Below, one piece after another: positions 15,123-24,760 of a DNA stretch of 64,000 nucleotides. The position numbers and the translations under genes were made by a program. Under the pieces are notes generated by a model. It worked only from the letters and a program-made list of their open reading frames with translations, was not told where the DNA came from and did not search any database. Origin of the DNA: Salipiger mangrovisoli (GTDB lineage Bacteria > Pseudomonadota > Alphaproteobacteria > Rhodobacterales > Rhodobacteraceae). The stretch covers positions 80,595-144,594 of the forward strand of contig NZ_JADFFK010000016.1 in NCBI RefSeq assembly GCF_015223355.1, read 5' to 3'. Within the stretch, counting starts at the first letter, position 1, and the number at the start of each line of letters is the position of its first letter.

Positions 15123-16403
15123 ATGGCGCTCGACAGCAAGACCGAGATCGCGCCCTACAACGCACCGGTGAAGGACCTCTACGAGATCGGCGAGATGCCC
15201 CCGCTCGGCCATGTGCCGAAGCAGATGTACGCCTGGGCGATCCGCCGCGAGCGTCATGGCGAGCCCGACACCTCCTTCCAGAAGGAGGTGGTCGACACCT
15301 GGGAGATCGACAGCTCGGAAGTGCTGGTCCTCGTGATGGCCGCCGGGGTCAACTACAACGGTGTCTGGGCCGGGCTCGGCGTGCCGATCAGCCCCTTCGA
15401 CGGGCATGGCGCGCCCTATCATATCGCCGGGTCCGACGCCTCGGGCATCGTCTGGAAGGTGGGCGAGAAGGTCACCCGCTGGAAGGTCGGCGACGAGGTG
15501 GTCATCCATTGCAACCAGGACGACGGCGACGACGAGGAGTGCAACGGCGGCGACCCGATGTTCTCGCCCAGCCAGCGCATCTGGGGTTACGAGACCCCGG
15601 ACGGCAGCTTCGCCCAGTTCACCCGCGTGCAGGCACAGCAACTCATGCCGCGCCCGAAGCACCTGACCTGGGAAGAGAGCGCCTGCTATACGCTGACGCT
15701 GGCCACCGCCTACCGGATGCTTTTCGGCCACCACCCGCACGAGCTGAAGCCGGGCCAGAACGTGCTGGTCTGGGGCGCCTCGGGTGGACTCGGCTCCTAC
15801 GCGATCCAGCTGATCAACACCGCTGGTGCCAATGCGATCGGCGTGATCTCGGACGAGAGCAAGCGCGAGTTCGTCATGTCGATGGGCGCCAAGGGGGTCA
15901 TCAACCGCAACGAGTTCAAGTGCTGGGGCCAGCTGCCCAAGGTGAACACGCCCGAATACAACGAGTGGCTGAAGGAGGCGCGCAAGTTCGGCAAGGCGAT
16001 CTGGGACATCACTGGCAAGGGCGTGAGCGTCGACATGGTGTTCGAGCATCCCGGCGAGGCGACCTTCCCGGTCTCGGCGCTGGTCTGCAAGAAGGGGGGC
16101 ATGGTGGTGATCTGCGCCGGCACCTCCGGCTTCAACTGCACCTTCGACGTGCGCTACATGTGGATGCACCAGAAGCGTTTGCAGGGCTCGCATTTTGCCC
16201 ATCTCAAGCAGGCCTCGGCGGCGAACAAGCTGATGATCGAGCGCCGTCTTGATCCCTGCATGTCCGAGGTCTTCAGCTGGGAGGAGATCCCGGCGGCGCA
16301 TGTGAAGATGCTGCGCAACCAGCACAAGCCGGGCAACATGGCGGTGCTGGTGCAGGCCCCGCGGACCGGGCTGCGCACTTTCGAGGACGCGCTGGCAGGC
16401 TGA
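15123..16403 (+). CDS. ccr: Crotonyl-CoA carboxylase/reductase
   Basis: NADPH-dependent reductive carboxylation of crotonyl-CoA to ethylmalonyl-CoA, the key CO2-fixing step of the EMC pathway. The 426 aa medium-chain dehydrogenase begins MALDSKTEIAPYNAP, then the strongly conserved LYEIGEMPPLGHVPKQMYAW. The Rossmann motif is VWGASGGLGSYAIQ near residue 217; VNYNGVWAGLG, HIAGSDASGIVW, NQDDGDDEECNGGDPM and CAGTSGFNCTFDVRYMWMHQ are hallmark Ccr segments. ATG at 15123 chosen over 15120 because AGGAGG sits five bases before it. Divergent from ecm; a GC hairpin follows 10 bases after the stop. Confidence 0.97.
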   Translation: MALDSKTEIAPYNAPVKDLYEIGEMPPLGHVPKQMYAWAIRRERHGEPDTSFQKEVVDTWEIDSSEVLVLVMAAGVNYNGVWAGLGVPISPFDGHGAPYHIAGSDASGIVWKVGEKVTRWKVGDEVVIHCNQDDGDDEECNGGDPMFSPSQRIWGYETPDGSFAQFTRVQAQQLMPRPKHLTWEESACYTLTLATAYRMLFGHHPHELKPGQNVLVWGASGGLGSYAIQLINTAGANAIGVISDESKREFVMSMGAKGVINRNEFKCWGQLPKVNTPEYNEWLKEARKFGKAIWDITGKGVSVDMVFEHPGEATFPVSALVCKKGGMVVICAGTSGFNCTFDVRYMWMHQKRLQGSHFAHLKQASAANKLMIERRLDPCMSEVFSWEEIPAAHVKMLRNQHKPGNMAVLVQAPRTGLRTFEDALAG

Positions 16404-16410
16404 GTGGCGA

Positions 16411-16514
16411 GGGAGGGGGCGCTGCCCCCTCGGCGCTGCGCGCCTCACCCCCGGGATATTTGACCCTAGAAGAAGGCGCGGGCACGTGGCGCTTCTTCTC
16501 TTTCCAAATACGCA
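16411..16514. repeat. Facing pair of dispersed hairpin elements (A-type forward, B-type reverse)
   Basis: Forward unit: AGGGGGC/GCCCCCT hairpin at 16414-16430, a small GC hairpin, then CCCCCGGGATATTTGACC and CTAGAAGAA. Reverse unit at 16489-16513 reads CTTCTTCTCTTTCCAAATAC, the complement of the B-type tail. AGAAGAAGGCGC and GCGCTTCTTCT can pair into a nearly perfect long stem. It separates convergent ccr and fadJ and could terminate both. Confidence 0.75.
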
Positions 16515-16547
16515 CGGCGGCGCGGCATGGCCGGGCGCGCCCTGCGG

Positions 16548-18713
16548 TCAGCCGTAGAAGCTTCGGCCGGTGCGCGCCATCTCGGACAGCGTCTCGGGGC
16601 AGGCAAAGCGGCGGCCGTAACGCTCTGCCAGCTCTGCCGTACGTTCGGCGGCATAGGGGGCGCCGAGCATGTCGAGCCAGGAAAAGGGTCCGCCCGACCA
16701 GGGCGCGAAGCCCCAACCCAGCACCGCCCCCACGTCGCCCTCGCGCACGCCGGGCAGAACATGCCGCTCCAGCGCCCGCACCGCCTCGATCGCCTGCACG
16801 AAGAGCAGCCGATGCTGGAGCTCCAGAAGGTCCGGCTGCTCGGTGGCCACCGGCCATTCCGCGGCCAGCCCGTCCCACAACCCGAGGCGTCTGTCGCCCT
16901 CATAGGTATAGAAACCGGCACCGGACTTGCGTCCGAGACGCCCGAGATCCGCCATGCGTTCCAGCACCCCGTCCACATCCCCGTCGCGATAGGCGTCGCC
17001 CATCGCGACGCGGCTGGCCTGCGCGATCTTCAGCCCCAGGTCGATCGAGGTTTCGTCGATCAGCTGCAACGGTCCCAGCGGCATTCCGGCGAGCCGCGCG
17101 GCATTCTCGATCAGCGCCGGGGCCACGCCCTCGCGCAGCAGCCGCAGACCTTCGTTGAGATAGGGGATGATGCATCGGTTGGCGTAGAAGAAGCGCGCGT
17201 CGTTGACCACGATCGGCGTCTTGCGGATCGCCCGCACGAAGTCCAGCGCCTTGGCCACGGCGCGCGGCCCGGTGCGGGCGCCCTTGATCACCTCGACCAG
17301 CATCATCTTCTCGACCGGAGAGAAGAAGTGGATGCCAAGGAAATTCTCGGGCATCAGCGAGGCTTCGGACAGCTTGTTGATCGGAAGCGACGAGGTGTTG
17401 GTGGCGAAGATACAGCTTTCGGGCACGTGGCGCAGCGCCACGCGGGTGACCTCGGCCTTGACCTGAGGATCCTCGAAGACCGCCTCGATGATCATGTCGC
17501 AACCGGCCAGCGCGTCGAAGTCGGTGGTGGCGGTGAGCCGGTCCAGCACCGCCTGCTTCTGCGTCGCGCTGGTCTTGCCGCGCAGCACCTCCGCGTCGAG
17601 CGAGGCCTCGGCGCGGTCGCGGCCGCTGTCCGCCGCTTCCTGCGTGCGGTCGATCAGCACCACGGGGATCCCCGCCTGCGCCGCGACCAGCGCGATGCCC
17701 GCGCCCATCATCCCGGCACCGAGCACGCCGAGCTTCTTCACGGTCTGCGGTGGCACGTCCCCGGGGCGGCCAGCGCCCTTGTCCAGCGCCTCCTTGCCGA
17801 CGAAGAGCGTCCGGATCATCGCCGAGGAACTGGGGTCGAGCAGCACATGGGTGAACCAGCGCGCCTCGATCCTGAGGGCGGTATCGAAGGGCACCTGCGC
17901 CCCCTCGTAGACCGCCGAAAGCAGCGCCCTTACCGCCGGGTAGACGCCCTTGGTCTTGCCGGACACCATGGCCGAGGCCCCGACGAAAGTCATGAACCCC
18001 GCCGGGTGGTAGGGCCCGCCGCCGGGCAGCTTGTGGCCCTTGCGGTCCCAGGGCTTCACCAGATCCTCGGGCGCGGCACGCAGCACCCAGTCGCGGGCGG
18101 CACCCAGCGGATCCTCGGCGATCTCGTCGATCAGCCCGGCCTTCTGCGCGGCGTCCGGCGCCAGCACCCTGCCTTCGAGAAGATAGGGCGCCGCGCCCAT
18201 GGCCCCGAACCTGCGCAGCAGCCGGGTGGTGCCGCCGGCACCGGGGAAAAGCCCCACCTTTATCTCGGGAAGGCCAATCCTCGCCTTTGGCTCCGGCGCG
18301 GCGAAGATGCGGTGGCAGGCCAGCGCCAGCTCGTAGCCGAGCCCGAGCGCGGTACCGGGCAGCGCGCAGGCGATGGGCTTGCCGCCCCGGTTCTGCGCGT
18401 CCATCCCGGCGCGCTCGATCCGGCGCAGCACCGCGTGAAGGCGCATGATCCCGTCGAAGATGCCCTTTGCCGGATCGTCCCCCGCCGCCTCGCGCAGCGC
18501 GGCGAGCGTGTTGAGGTCCATGCCCCCGGCGAAGCTGCCGGGTTTGGCCGAGGTGATCACGATGCCGGTCACGGCGGGCTCGGCCAACGCGGCCTGCACC
18601 AGCGCGTCGAGCTGGCCGAGCGCCTCGAGGCTCATCACGTTCATCGATTTTCCGGGCGTGTCCCAGGTGATGGTGCAGACACCGCCCTCGGTGCTGGCTG
18701 AGAAATCGCTCAT
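16548..18713 (-). CDS. fadJ: 3-hydroxyacyl-CoA dehydrogenase / enoyl-CoA hydratase, bifunctional (FadJ/FadB-like)
   Basis: Two successive steps of beta-oxidation: hydration of enoyl-CoA and NAD-dependent oxidation of 3-hydroxyacyl-CoA. In 721 aa, an N-terminal crotonase domain (about 1-190) has FAGGMDLN, the oxyanion-hole region ALGLGYELALACH and catalytic LPEIKVGLFPGAGGTT; the dehydrogenase domain starts near residue 325 with GAGMMGAGIALVAAQAG, then IFATNTSSLPI and GIHFFSPVEKMML, followed by two C-terminal HCDH domains. Cytosolic. Its ATG overlaps the cupin stop (ATGA), in a GST-thiolase-cupin-fadJ operon. FadJ versus FadB cannot be decided from sequence alone. Confidence 0.93.
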   Translation of the reverse strand: MSDFSASTEGGVCTITWDTPGKSMNVMSLEALGQLDALVQAALAEPAVTGIVITSAKPGSFAGGMDLNTLAALREAAGDDPAKGIFDGIMRLHAVLRRIERAGMDAQNRGGKPIACALPGTALGLGYELALACHRIFAAPEPKARIGLPEIKVGLFPGAGGTTRLLRRFGAMGAAPYLLEGRVLAPDAAQKAGLIDEIAEDPLGAARDWVLRAAPEDLVKPWDRKGHKLPGGGPYHPAGFMTFVGASAMVSGKTKGVYPAVRALLSAVYEGAQVPFDTALRIEARWFTHVLLDPSSSAMIRTLFVGKEALDKGAGRPGDVPPQTVKKLGVLGAGMMGAGIALVAAQAGIPVVLIDRTQEAADSGRDRAEASLDAEVLRGKTSATQKQAVLDRLTATTDFDALAGCDMIIEAVFEDPQVKAEVTRVALRHVPESCIFATNTSSLPINKLSEASLMPENFLGIHFFSPVEKMMLVEVIKGARTGPRAVAKALDFVRAIRKTPIVVNDARFFYANRCIIPYLNEGLRLLREGVAPALIENAARLAGMPLGPLQLIDETSIDLGLKIAQASRVAMGDAYRDGDVDGVLERMADLGRLGRKSGAGFYTYEGDRRLGLWDGLAAEWPVATEQPDLLELQHRLLFVQAIEAVRALERHVLPGVREGDVGAVLGWGFAPWSGGPFSWLDMLGAPYAAERTAELAERYGRRFACPETLSEMARTGRSFYG

Positions 18714-19188
18714 GTTCCTTCCTCCCCATCGTGCCGACCCAGTTCCGAGCCGTCGCGGCGACGGTAGACCCGCGTCGCGCCATGGGTCTCGGTCACCAGG
18801 TCGTGGTCACTGTAGTGAATGACGTCCGCGCCGCTGCGCGTGCCGATCACCAGGTAGCGCGCCGGGGCGTCCGAGCGGTTCTCGAGCCGGTGGCCGATGC
18901 CTTGTCCGGCCGGCCAGCAGGCGCAGTCGCCGGGGCCCATTGGCAGGTCCTCGTCCTCGATCAGCACCAGGGTGCCGCTCAGCACGTAGACCATTTCGTC
19001 CTCGTGCTCGTGCCAGTGGCGCCAGCCCGAAGCGGAGCCGGGTGGCAGCTCTTCGATGAAGGCGCCGAACTGCGTCAGCCCGCCGGGGTCCGACAGCAGT
19101 TGCACGCCATAGGGGCCGGGGCCGTCGCCGAGCACGCGGTGGCGGCTCGAACGGTGGGTGGTGACGGGTTGCGGATCAAGCTTTGGCA

Positions 19189-19189
<1 letters not shown>
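18710..19189 (-). CDS. Cupin domain-containing protein
   Basis: A 159 aa protein with a single central cupin barrel. Motif 1 reads WRHWHEHEDEMVYVLSGTL (histidines and glutamate of the metal site) and motif 2 AGQGIGHRLEN. The flanking segments (FGAFIEELPPGSASG and the C-terminal YSDHDLV) are like those of proteins annotated as cupin-type sugar epimerase or transcriptional-regulator-like cupins. Coupled at both ends: its ATG overlaps the thiolase stop (TGATG) and its stop overlaps the fadJ start (ATGA). Why a cupin is embedded in a beta-oxidation operon is unknown; a small-molecule sensor or dioxygenase-like enzyme are options. Confidence 0.85.
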
Positions 19190-20400
<1,211 letters not shown>

Positions 20401-20451
20401 GGCTCCTCCTTCCATGTCGCGCGGGCTGGGTGCCGGGAGCCCGGCGTCCGG

Positions 20452-21090
20452 TCAAACCCGGTCGGCTGGCGAGCCCGGCATCAGATCGTAGGGGTGTTTC
20501 CAGCCCGGCAGCGCCTCGATCCCCGCGAGCCAGCGGTCGATATTCGGCCAGTCGGCGCGGGTGAAGCCGAAGGGCTCGGGATAGTAGAGATAGCCGCAGC
20601 AGCAGAAGTCCGCGTGGGTCGGTCCGTCGCCGACCATCCAGGCGCGCCCGTCGAGGTGGGCGTTCAGCACCTCATAGGCCGATTTCAGCCGCGCCTGCGT
20701 GAAGGCGATGACTTCGGCCGGGCGCTTCTCCGGCGGCAGGAAATTCATCAGGAACCGCGTCATCCCGGCCTGGCTGCTGAGCTTGTGGTTGTCCCAGAAC
20801 TGCCAGCGCAGCACCTCACGCGCCTCGGCTGTGGTGGCGCCGCCGAACTTGCCGGTCTTCTCGGTGATATAGTGCTGGATCACCCCCGACTGGCTCAGCG
20901 TGACCGCGCCATCCACCAGCACCGGCACTTCGCCCATCTCGTTGACCTGGGAGCGATATTCGGGAGCGCGGGTGGCACCGGCAAAGAAATCCACTTTCAC
21001 GGGTTCCCAGTCGAGACCCGAAAGATGCAGCGGCAAGGCCGCCTTGTAGGCATTGCCGGATTCTCCGAAACAATAGAGCTTGATGGTCAT
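20452..21090 (-). CDS. Glutathione S-transferase family protein
   Basis: A 212 aa cytosolic protein with an N-terminal thioredoxin-like domain (KLYCFGESGNAYKAALPLHL, cis-proline region GEVPVLVDG, SQSGVIQHYI for the gamma-glutamyl site) and an all-helical C-terminal domain with the N-capping box region VGDGPTHADF. First gene of the GST-thiolase-cupin-fadJ run (51 bases before the thiolase). Substrate unknown; glutathione itself is made via gshA at 57 kb. Confidence 0.9.
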   Translation of the reverse strand: MTIKLYCFGESGNAYKAALPLHLSGLDWEPVKVDFFAGATRAPEYRSQVNEMGEVPVLVDGAVTLSQSGVIQHYITEKTGKFGGATTAEAREVLRWQFWDNHKLSSQAGMTRFLMNFLPPEKRPAEVIAFTQARLKSAYEVLNAHLDGRAWMVGDGPTHADFCCCGYLYYPEPFGFTRADWPNIDRWLAGIEALPGWKHPYDLMPGSPADRV

Positions 21091-21130
21091 GCGCGAGGTC
21101 TTTCCCTGTAACTTGTGGTGCGGAGCGCCG

Positions 21131-21183
21131 CGGGGGCTTCGCGCCCCCGCACCCCCGCGGGATATTTGAACCTAGAAGAAAGC
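21131..21183 (+). repeat. Dispersed hairpin element, A-type tail (left arm)
   Basis: GCGGGGGCTTCGCGCCCCCGC hairpin (split at its loop TTCGC) followed by ACCCCCGCGGGATATTTGAA and CCTAGAAGAAAG. Mirror partner at 21406-21455. Confidence 0.75.
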
Positions 21184-21405
21184 AACTTCGGTGTTGGTTG
21201 TAACCTGTTCTTAACCATGGTGCGGAAAGACTGTCCCCGCGGTACAGGCTGGGAAGCCGATGACCGCCCTAGGAGAAACCCCGCCGCCAAGCCGGCCGCT
21301 TTTTCAGGCGGGCAAGGCGGCGGGGCGGACCGAGTGCAGTCCCGAGAACCCCGGCGCCAGAAGTCGCAAGGGATCTTGGCGCGGACACGATGTGCGGTCC
21401 GCCGC

Positions 21406-21455
21406 GTTCTTCTAGGCAGAAATATCCCGCGGGGGTCCGGGGGCGCGAAGCCCCC
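21406..21455 (-). repeat. Dispersed hairpin element, A-type tail (right arm, inverted)
   Basis: On the minus strand: GGGGGCTTCGCGCCCCC hairpin, then ACCCCCGCGGGATATTTCTG and CCTAGAAGAACG. Inverted relative to the copy 220 bases to the left; lies about 60 bases downstream of the 21515 gene stop and could terminate it. Confidence 0.75.
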
Positions 21456-21514
21456 GGTCCTTTGCCGGTTCCTTGGCCGCTCGCCCGAAGGACGCATCAG
21501 GGACGGCGCGGGTC

Positions 21515-21727
21515 TCATCGCTTGCGCGCCTCCAGATCCGCATTGAACAGCCTTAGCCGGTGTGCCAGCACCTCGCTGTCGGTCACGCTGTCGAAATTCT
21601 CGAACAGGAAGGACAGCGCCTCGCCTTCGTCGAGTCCCGCCGCCGCCGCGAAGCCCCGCAGTCCGCGATACCCATCCTCGGTCATGGCAACCGAGAAGCG
21701 GCGGGTGAGACGAAAGCGCTTGGCCAT
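21515..21727 (-). CDS. Small conserved protein, possible ribbon-helix-helix fold
   Basis: A 70 aa basic protein. The pattern RRFSVAMTEDGYRGLRGF (short strand then helix) followed by AGLDEGEALSFLFENFDSV (second helix) looks like a ribbon-helix-helix DNA-binding unit, and the tail HRLRLFNADLEARKR is a charged helix. I have not seen a named family. Encoded 35 bases after the acyl-CoA dehydrogenase stop, on the same strand, so probably co-transcribed. A role as a local regulator is an inference from fold alone. Confidence 0.7.
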   Translation of the reverse strand: MAKRFRLTRRFSVAMTEDGYRGLRGFAAAAGLDEGEALSFLFENFDSVTDSEVLAHRLRLFNADLEARKR

Positions 21728-21762
21728 GGGCGGCTCCTTTGCGGCGTGTCGGGCTCAGGGTT

Positions 21763-23568
21763 TCATTCCGCGGCCCCGGCGTCCAGCGGCAAAGCGGCCA
21801 CGGCTCCGGCCTCGATGCGGGCGAGATGGAGCGCGGTCGCGGGCAACTGGCGGGACATGTAGTGCCGCCCGGCATCGAGTTTGGCACGGCGCGCGGGCTC
21901 GGGCAGGGAGGCGGCGGCGCGGGCCATGCGGGCCCACATGTAGCCCAGGCAGACATGGCCGAAGAGATGCAGGAAATCGCTTGCCCCGGACAGCGCTGCC
22001 TCGGGGTCGCCGGCGCCGAAGGCCTGAAGTCGCAGCAGGGCGGACTGCAGGTCCTCCAGCGCGCGGCGCAGCGGAGCAAGGAAGATCTCGTCGAGCGCCT
22101 CGGTGGCGTCGGGCTCGTTGGCAAGGCGGTTCATCTCGTCAAGCAGGGCGAGCATCGCCGCACCGCCGTTCGCGCCGAGCTTGCGGGCGACGAGGTCCAG
22201 CGCCTGCACGCCATTGGTGCCCTCGTAGATGGTGGTCACCCGCGCATCGCGAAGGATTTGCGACAGGCCCATCTCCTCGATGTAGCCCGCGCCGCCCAAC
22301 ACCTGCTGCGCCGCCAGGCAGCAGTCCACGCCTTTGTCTGACAGAAATCCCTTGATCACCGGCGTCACCAGCGACAGCCGCGCGGCGGCGGCGGCATCGC
22401 CGGCGCGGGCGCTGTCGACAAGCTGTGCCCCCCAGAGCGTCAGCGCGCGGGCGCCTTCGGTGAACCCCCGGATGTCGAGCAGCATCCGCCGCACGTCGGG
22501 GTGCACGAGGATCGGGTCAGCGGCGGCGTCCGGGCGGGCAGGGGCCCCTGGGGCGCGGCCCTGCGTGCGGCTGCGGGCGAAAGCGAGCGCGCCCTGAAGC
22601 GCGCGGTCCGCCTGGGCATAGCCCTGCAGCCCGACGCTGATCCGTTCCTCGTTCATCATGGTGAACATCGCCGCGAGGCCCTGATGCGGGGCGCCCAGAA
22701 GCTCGGCCTCGGCCCCGTCATAGACCATCTCGCAGGTGGCATTGCCGTGAAGGCCCATCTTCGCCTCGATCCGTGCGGCGCGGAGCGCATTGCGCGCGCC
22801 GGGGCTGCCGTCTGCAGCGGGCAGGCGCTTGGGGGCGATGAAAAGCGACAGGCCCCTCACCCCCTCGGGGGCAAAGGGCAGCCGGGCGAGGACGAGGTGG
22901 AGAATGTTCTCGGCAAGCTCGTGCTCGCCCGCCGAAATGAAGATCTTGGTGCCGTAGAGCCGGAAGCGCCCCGCGCTGTCGGGGATCGCTTCGGCGCGGG
23001 TGCGGATGAGCCCGAGGTCGGTGCCGCATTGCGGCTCGGTCAGGTTCATCGTGCCGGTCCAGCGGCAATTGGCGAGCTTTGGAAGGTAGAGAGCCTTTTG
23101 GGCCTCGCTGCCGTGCGCGGCGATGGCACCATAGGCCCCATGGGTCAGGCCGGCGTGGATGTGGAAGGCCATGTTGGCGGCAGAGAGGATCTCTCCGACG
23201 GCGCAGTGCAGCATGTGCGGCAAACCCTGTCCGCCATGTTCGGGCGCGCAGTCGAGCCCGTACCAGCCGCCGGCGCAGACCTCGGCAAAGGCTTCGGGGA
23301 AGCCCTCGGGGCTGCGGACAACGCCGTTCTCGAGCCGACAGCCCTGCAGGTCGCCGGTGCGGTTGAGCGGCGCGAGGCGCGCTTCGGCAAGCCGCGCGAC
23401 CTCGGTGAGGATCGCGGCGCAGGCGGTGCGGTCCAGAGAATCAAAATCGCCCCGGTCGATCTGCAGCACGTCGCAAAGGACGAAGAGCAGATCCGCGACC
23501 GGGGCGGTATATTCGGGCATTGCGCCCTGGGGTGCACCCTGGGGTGCGCCATGTGCTGCGCCTGGCAT
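21763..23568 (-). CDS. Acyl-CoA dehydrogenase with extended C-terminal domain (DmdC/FadE-like)
   Basis: FAD-dependent alpha,beta-dehydrogenation of an acyl-CoA. The 601 aa product belongs to the long (about 590 aa) bacterial class that includes DmdC, the methylmercaptopropionyl-CoA dehydrogenase of DMSP breakdown. N-terminal YTAPVADLLFVL domain, MNLTEPQCGTDLGL substrate/flavin loop, IEEMGLSQILRDARVTTIYEG with the catalytic glutamate region, and a C-terminal helical extension from about residue 470. Start at 23568 rather than the usual MPEYTAP-like ATG at 23520 because GGAGG precedes it; this adds a short GAPQGAPQGA repeat. Flanked by MerR regulators upstream. DMSP specificity is not shown. 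Confidence 0.9.
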   Translation of the reverse strand: MPGAAHGAPQGAPQGAMPEYTAPVADLLFVLCDVLQIDRGDFDSLDRTACAAILTEVARLAEARLAPLNRTGDLQGCRLENGVVRSPEGFPEAFAEVCAGGWYGLDCAPEHGGQGLPHMLHCAVGEILSAANMAFHIHAGLTHGAYGAIAAHGSEAQKALYLPKLANCRWTGTMNLTEPQCGTDLGLIRTRAEAIPDSAGRFRLYGTKIFISAGEHELAENILHLVLARLPFAPEGVRGLSLFIAPKRLPAADGSPGARNALRAARIEAKMGLHGNATCEMVYDGAEAELLGAPHQGLAAMFTMMNEERISVGLQGYAQADRALQGALAFARSRTQGRAPGAPARPDAAADPILVHPDVRRMLLDIRGFTEGARALTLWGAQLVDSARAGDAAAAARLSLVTPVIKGFLSDKGVDCCLAAQQVLGGAGYIEEMGLSQILRDARVTTIYEGTNGVQALDLVARKLGANGGAAMLALLDEMNRLANEPDATEALDEIFLAPLRRALEDLQSALLRLQAFGAGDPEAALSGASDFLHLFGHVCLGYMWARMARAAASLPEPARRAKLDAGRHYMSRQLPATALHLARIEAGAVAALPLDAGAAE

Positions 23569-23617
23569 GGGGCCTCCTCTCCCGTCCGCCAAGACCTGCC
23601 GAGATCCGAATGCCGGA

Positions 23618-24013
23618 TCAGCCGGCCTTGCGCTCGAGCTCGCGGAGCATCTGTTCGCCCCATGCAAGCTGTTCTTTCAGTTCCTCGATCGCCATGGTCA
23701 GATCATCGCGCTGACGGATCATGTCGGCAAGACGTTCTTGGCCGATCTCGTGGCTGCGCGTGATCTGGGTGCGCTGCTGGTCACCCTTGTCATAAAGCTC
23801 CAGGAGCTGGCGGATCTCTTCGAGGCTGAAGCCGAAGCGCTTGCCGCGCAGGATCAGTTTCAGCCGGGCCCGGTCGCGCCGGGTGAAGAGGCGCTTCTGC
23901 CCTTCGCGGATGGGAAAGAGCAGTTCTTTCTGCTCGTAGAAACGGAGCGTCCGCGGCGTCACCTCGAAGAGGTCGCACATTTCGCGGATCGTCATCAACT
24001 GGTCGTCACTCAT
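23618..24013 (-). CDS. MerR family transcriptional regulator (LiuR-like)
   Basis: A 131 aa regulator with an N-terminal winged-helix MerR domain (MTIREMCDLFEVTPRTLRFYEQKELL) and a long coiled-coil dimerisation helix after residue 75. No cysteine pair for metal sensing; the C-terminal effector region is very short, as in LiuR, the MerR-type repressor of branched-chain and fatty acid catabolism in proteobacteria. Encoded just upstream of the acyl-CoA dehydrogenase, which is its likeliest target. A second, similar MerR gene lies 260 bases upstream. Confidence 0.88.
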   Translation of the reverse strand: MSDDQLMTIREMCDLFEVTPRTLRFYEQKELLFPIREGQKRLFTRRDRARLKLILRGKRFGFSLEEIRQLLELYDKGDQQRTQITRSHEIGQERLADMIRQRDDLTMAIEELKEQLAWGEQMLRELERKAG

Positions 24014-24272
24014 GTCAGGTCTTCTACCTCACTTCGCGTCAAGATGACGGGTCACCTGCGCCTTTGGAGCGACTCCTACAACTGCCCCCTATCCTTTTGA
24101 GACTCGGACGCGGCGTCATTTGTCAATTTACGTAACATCATTAAGCGTCACGCGATGGCGCGAAGAATTTTCTTTCTCTGGTTGCGAGCCGGTTCGGCAT
24201 GCAGAGCGCGGAATGTATGCCGCCGGGTACGGAACCAAAGCGGTTTCAGCCGCAAGAGGCCACTGATTCGGC

Positions 24273-24644
24273 CTAATCCCCGAGTTGCTTGAGGGTCAGA
24301 TCCCGAAGCGCTTTGAGCTCCTCGATCGCCGCATCGAGCTGCCGACGCTGCTCCCCGAGCTGCACCAGCTGGCGATCTGCCATCTCGACCCAGGTGCGCA
24401 TCTGCGCCCCGGTGCCCTCGCTCTCGTACATCTGGAGCCATTGCCGGATCTCTTCGAGCTGGAAGCCGAACTTCCGGCCGCGCAGGATCAGCGTCATGCG
24501 CGCCACCTCGCGCGGGCCATACCAGCGCGAGCGCCCCTCTCGTTCGGGGTTGAGCAGTTCGATATATTCGTAATAGCGCAAGGTTCGCGGGGTCACATCG
24601 AACCGCGCGCACATTTCCTTGAAGCTGAGACGTGTCTCGCTCAT
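24273..24644 (-). CDS. MerR family transcriptional regulator (second, tandem)
   Basis: A 123 aa paralogue of the preceding regulator. LSFKEMCARFDVTPRTLRYYE is the helix-turn-helix, and SRWYGPREVARMTLILRGRKFGF the wing and second helix; the C-terminus is a coiled coil (QLVQLGEQRRQLDAAIEELK). No metal-binding cysteines. Divergent from the PaaI thioesterase pair at 24.76 kb, so it may control those genes, the acyl-CoA dehydrogenase, or both. The 116-base gap to the thioesterase would contain the operator. Start defined by loss of sensible sequence upstream. Confidence 0.88.
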   Translation of the reverse strand: MSETRLSFKEMCARFDVTPRTLRYYEYIELLNPEREGRSRWYGPREVARMTLILRGRKFGFQLEEIRQWLQMYESEGTGAQMRTWVEMADRQLVQLGEQRRQLDAAIEELKALRDLTLKQLGD

Positions 24645-24760
24645 GGGCCCTCCTGACGTAGCGAAAGGTAATGCGGCACCGCGGCAAGGGCAATGGCTGC
24701 CCGGCTTGCGGTGCGCGGGCTCTCGCCGCATAAAGGCGTGAGACAGAAAGGGATATTGGC

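Larger units (their letters stand above)
21091..21514. other. Intergenic region holding two facing hairpin elements
   Basis: 424 bases between the GST start and the 3' end of the small RHH-like gene. Its only structure is a pair of inverted A-type elements at the two ends (listed separately). The 220 bases between them hold no frame with a ribosome binding site. The GST promoter should lie just left of 21.2 kb. Confidence 0.6.

Noticed and set aside
16527..18701. A 724-codon plus-strand frame over fadJ
   Set aside because: Antisense to a fully supported bifunctional enzyme.
23520..23568. Using MPEYTAPVAD at 23520 as the acyl-CoA dehydrogenase start
   Set aside because: No ribosome binding site there, whereas 23568 has GGAGG; noted as an alternative because homologues often start at MPEYTAP.
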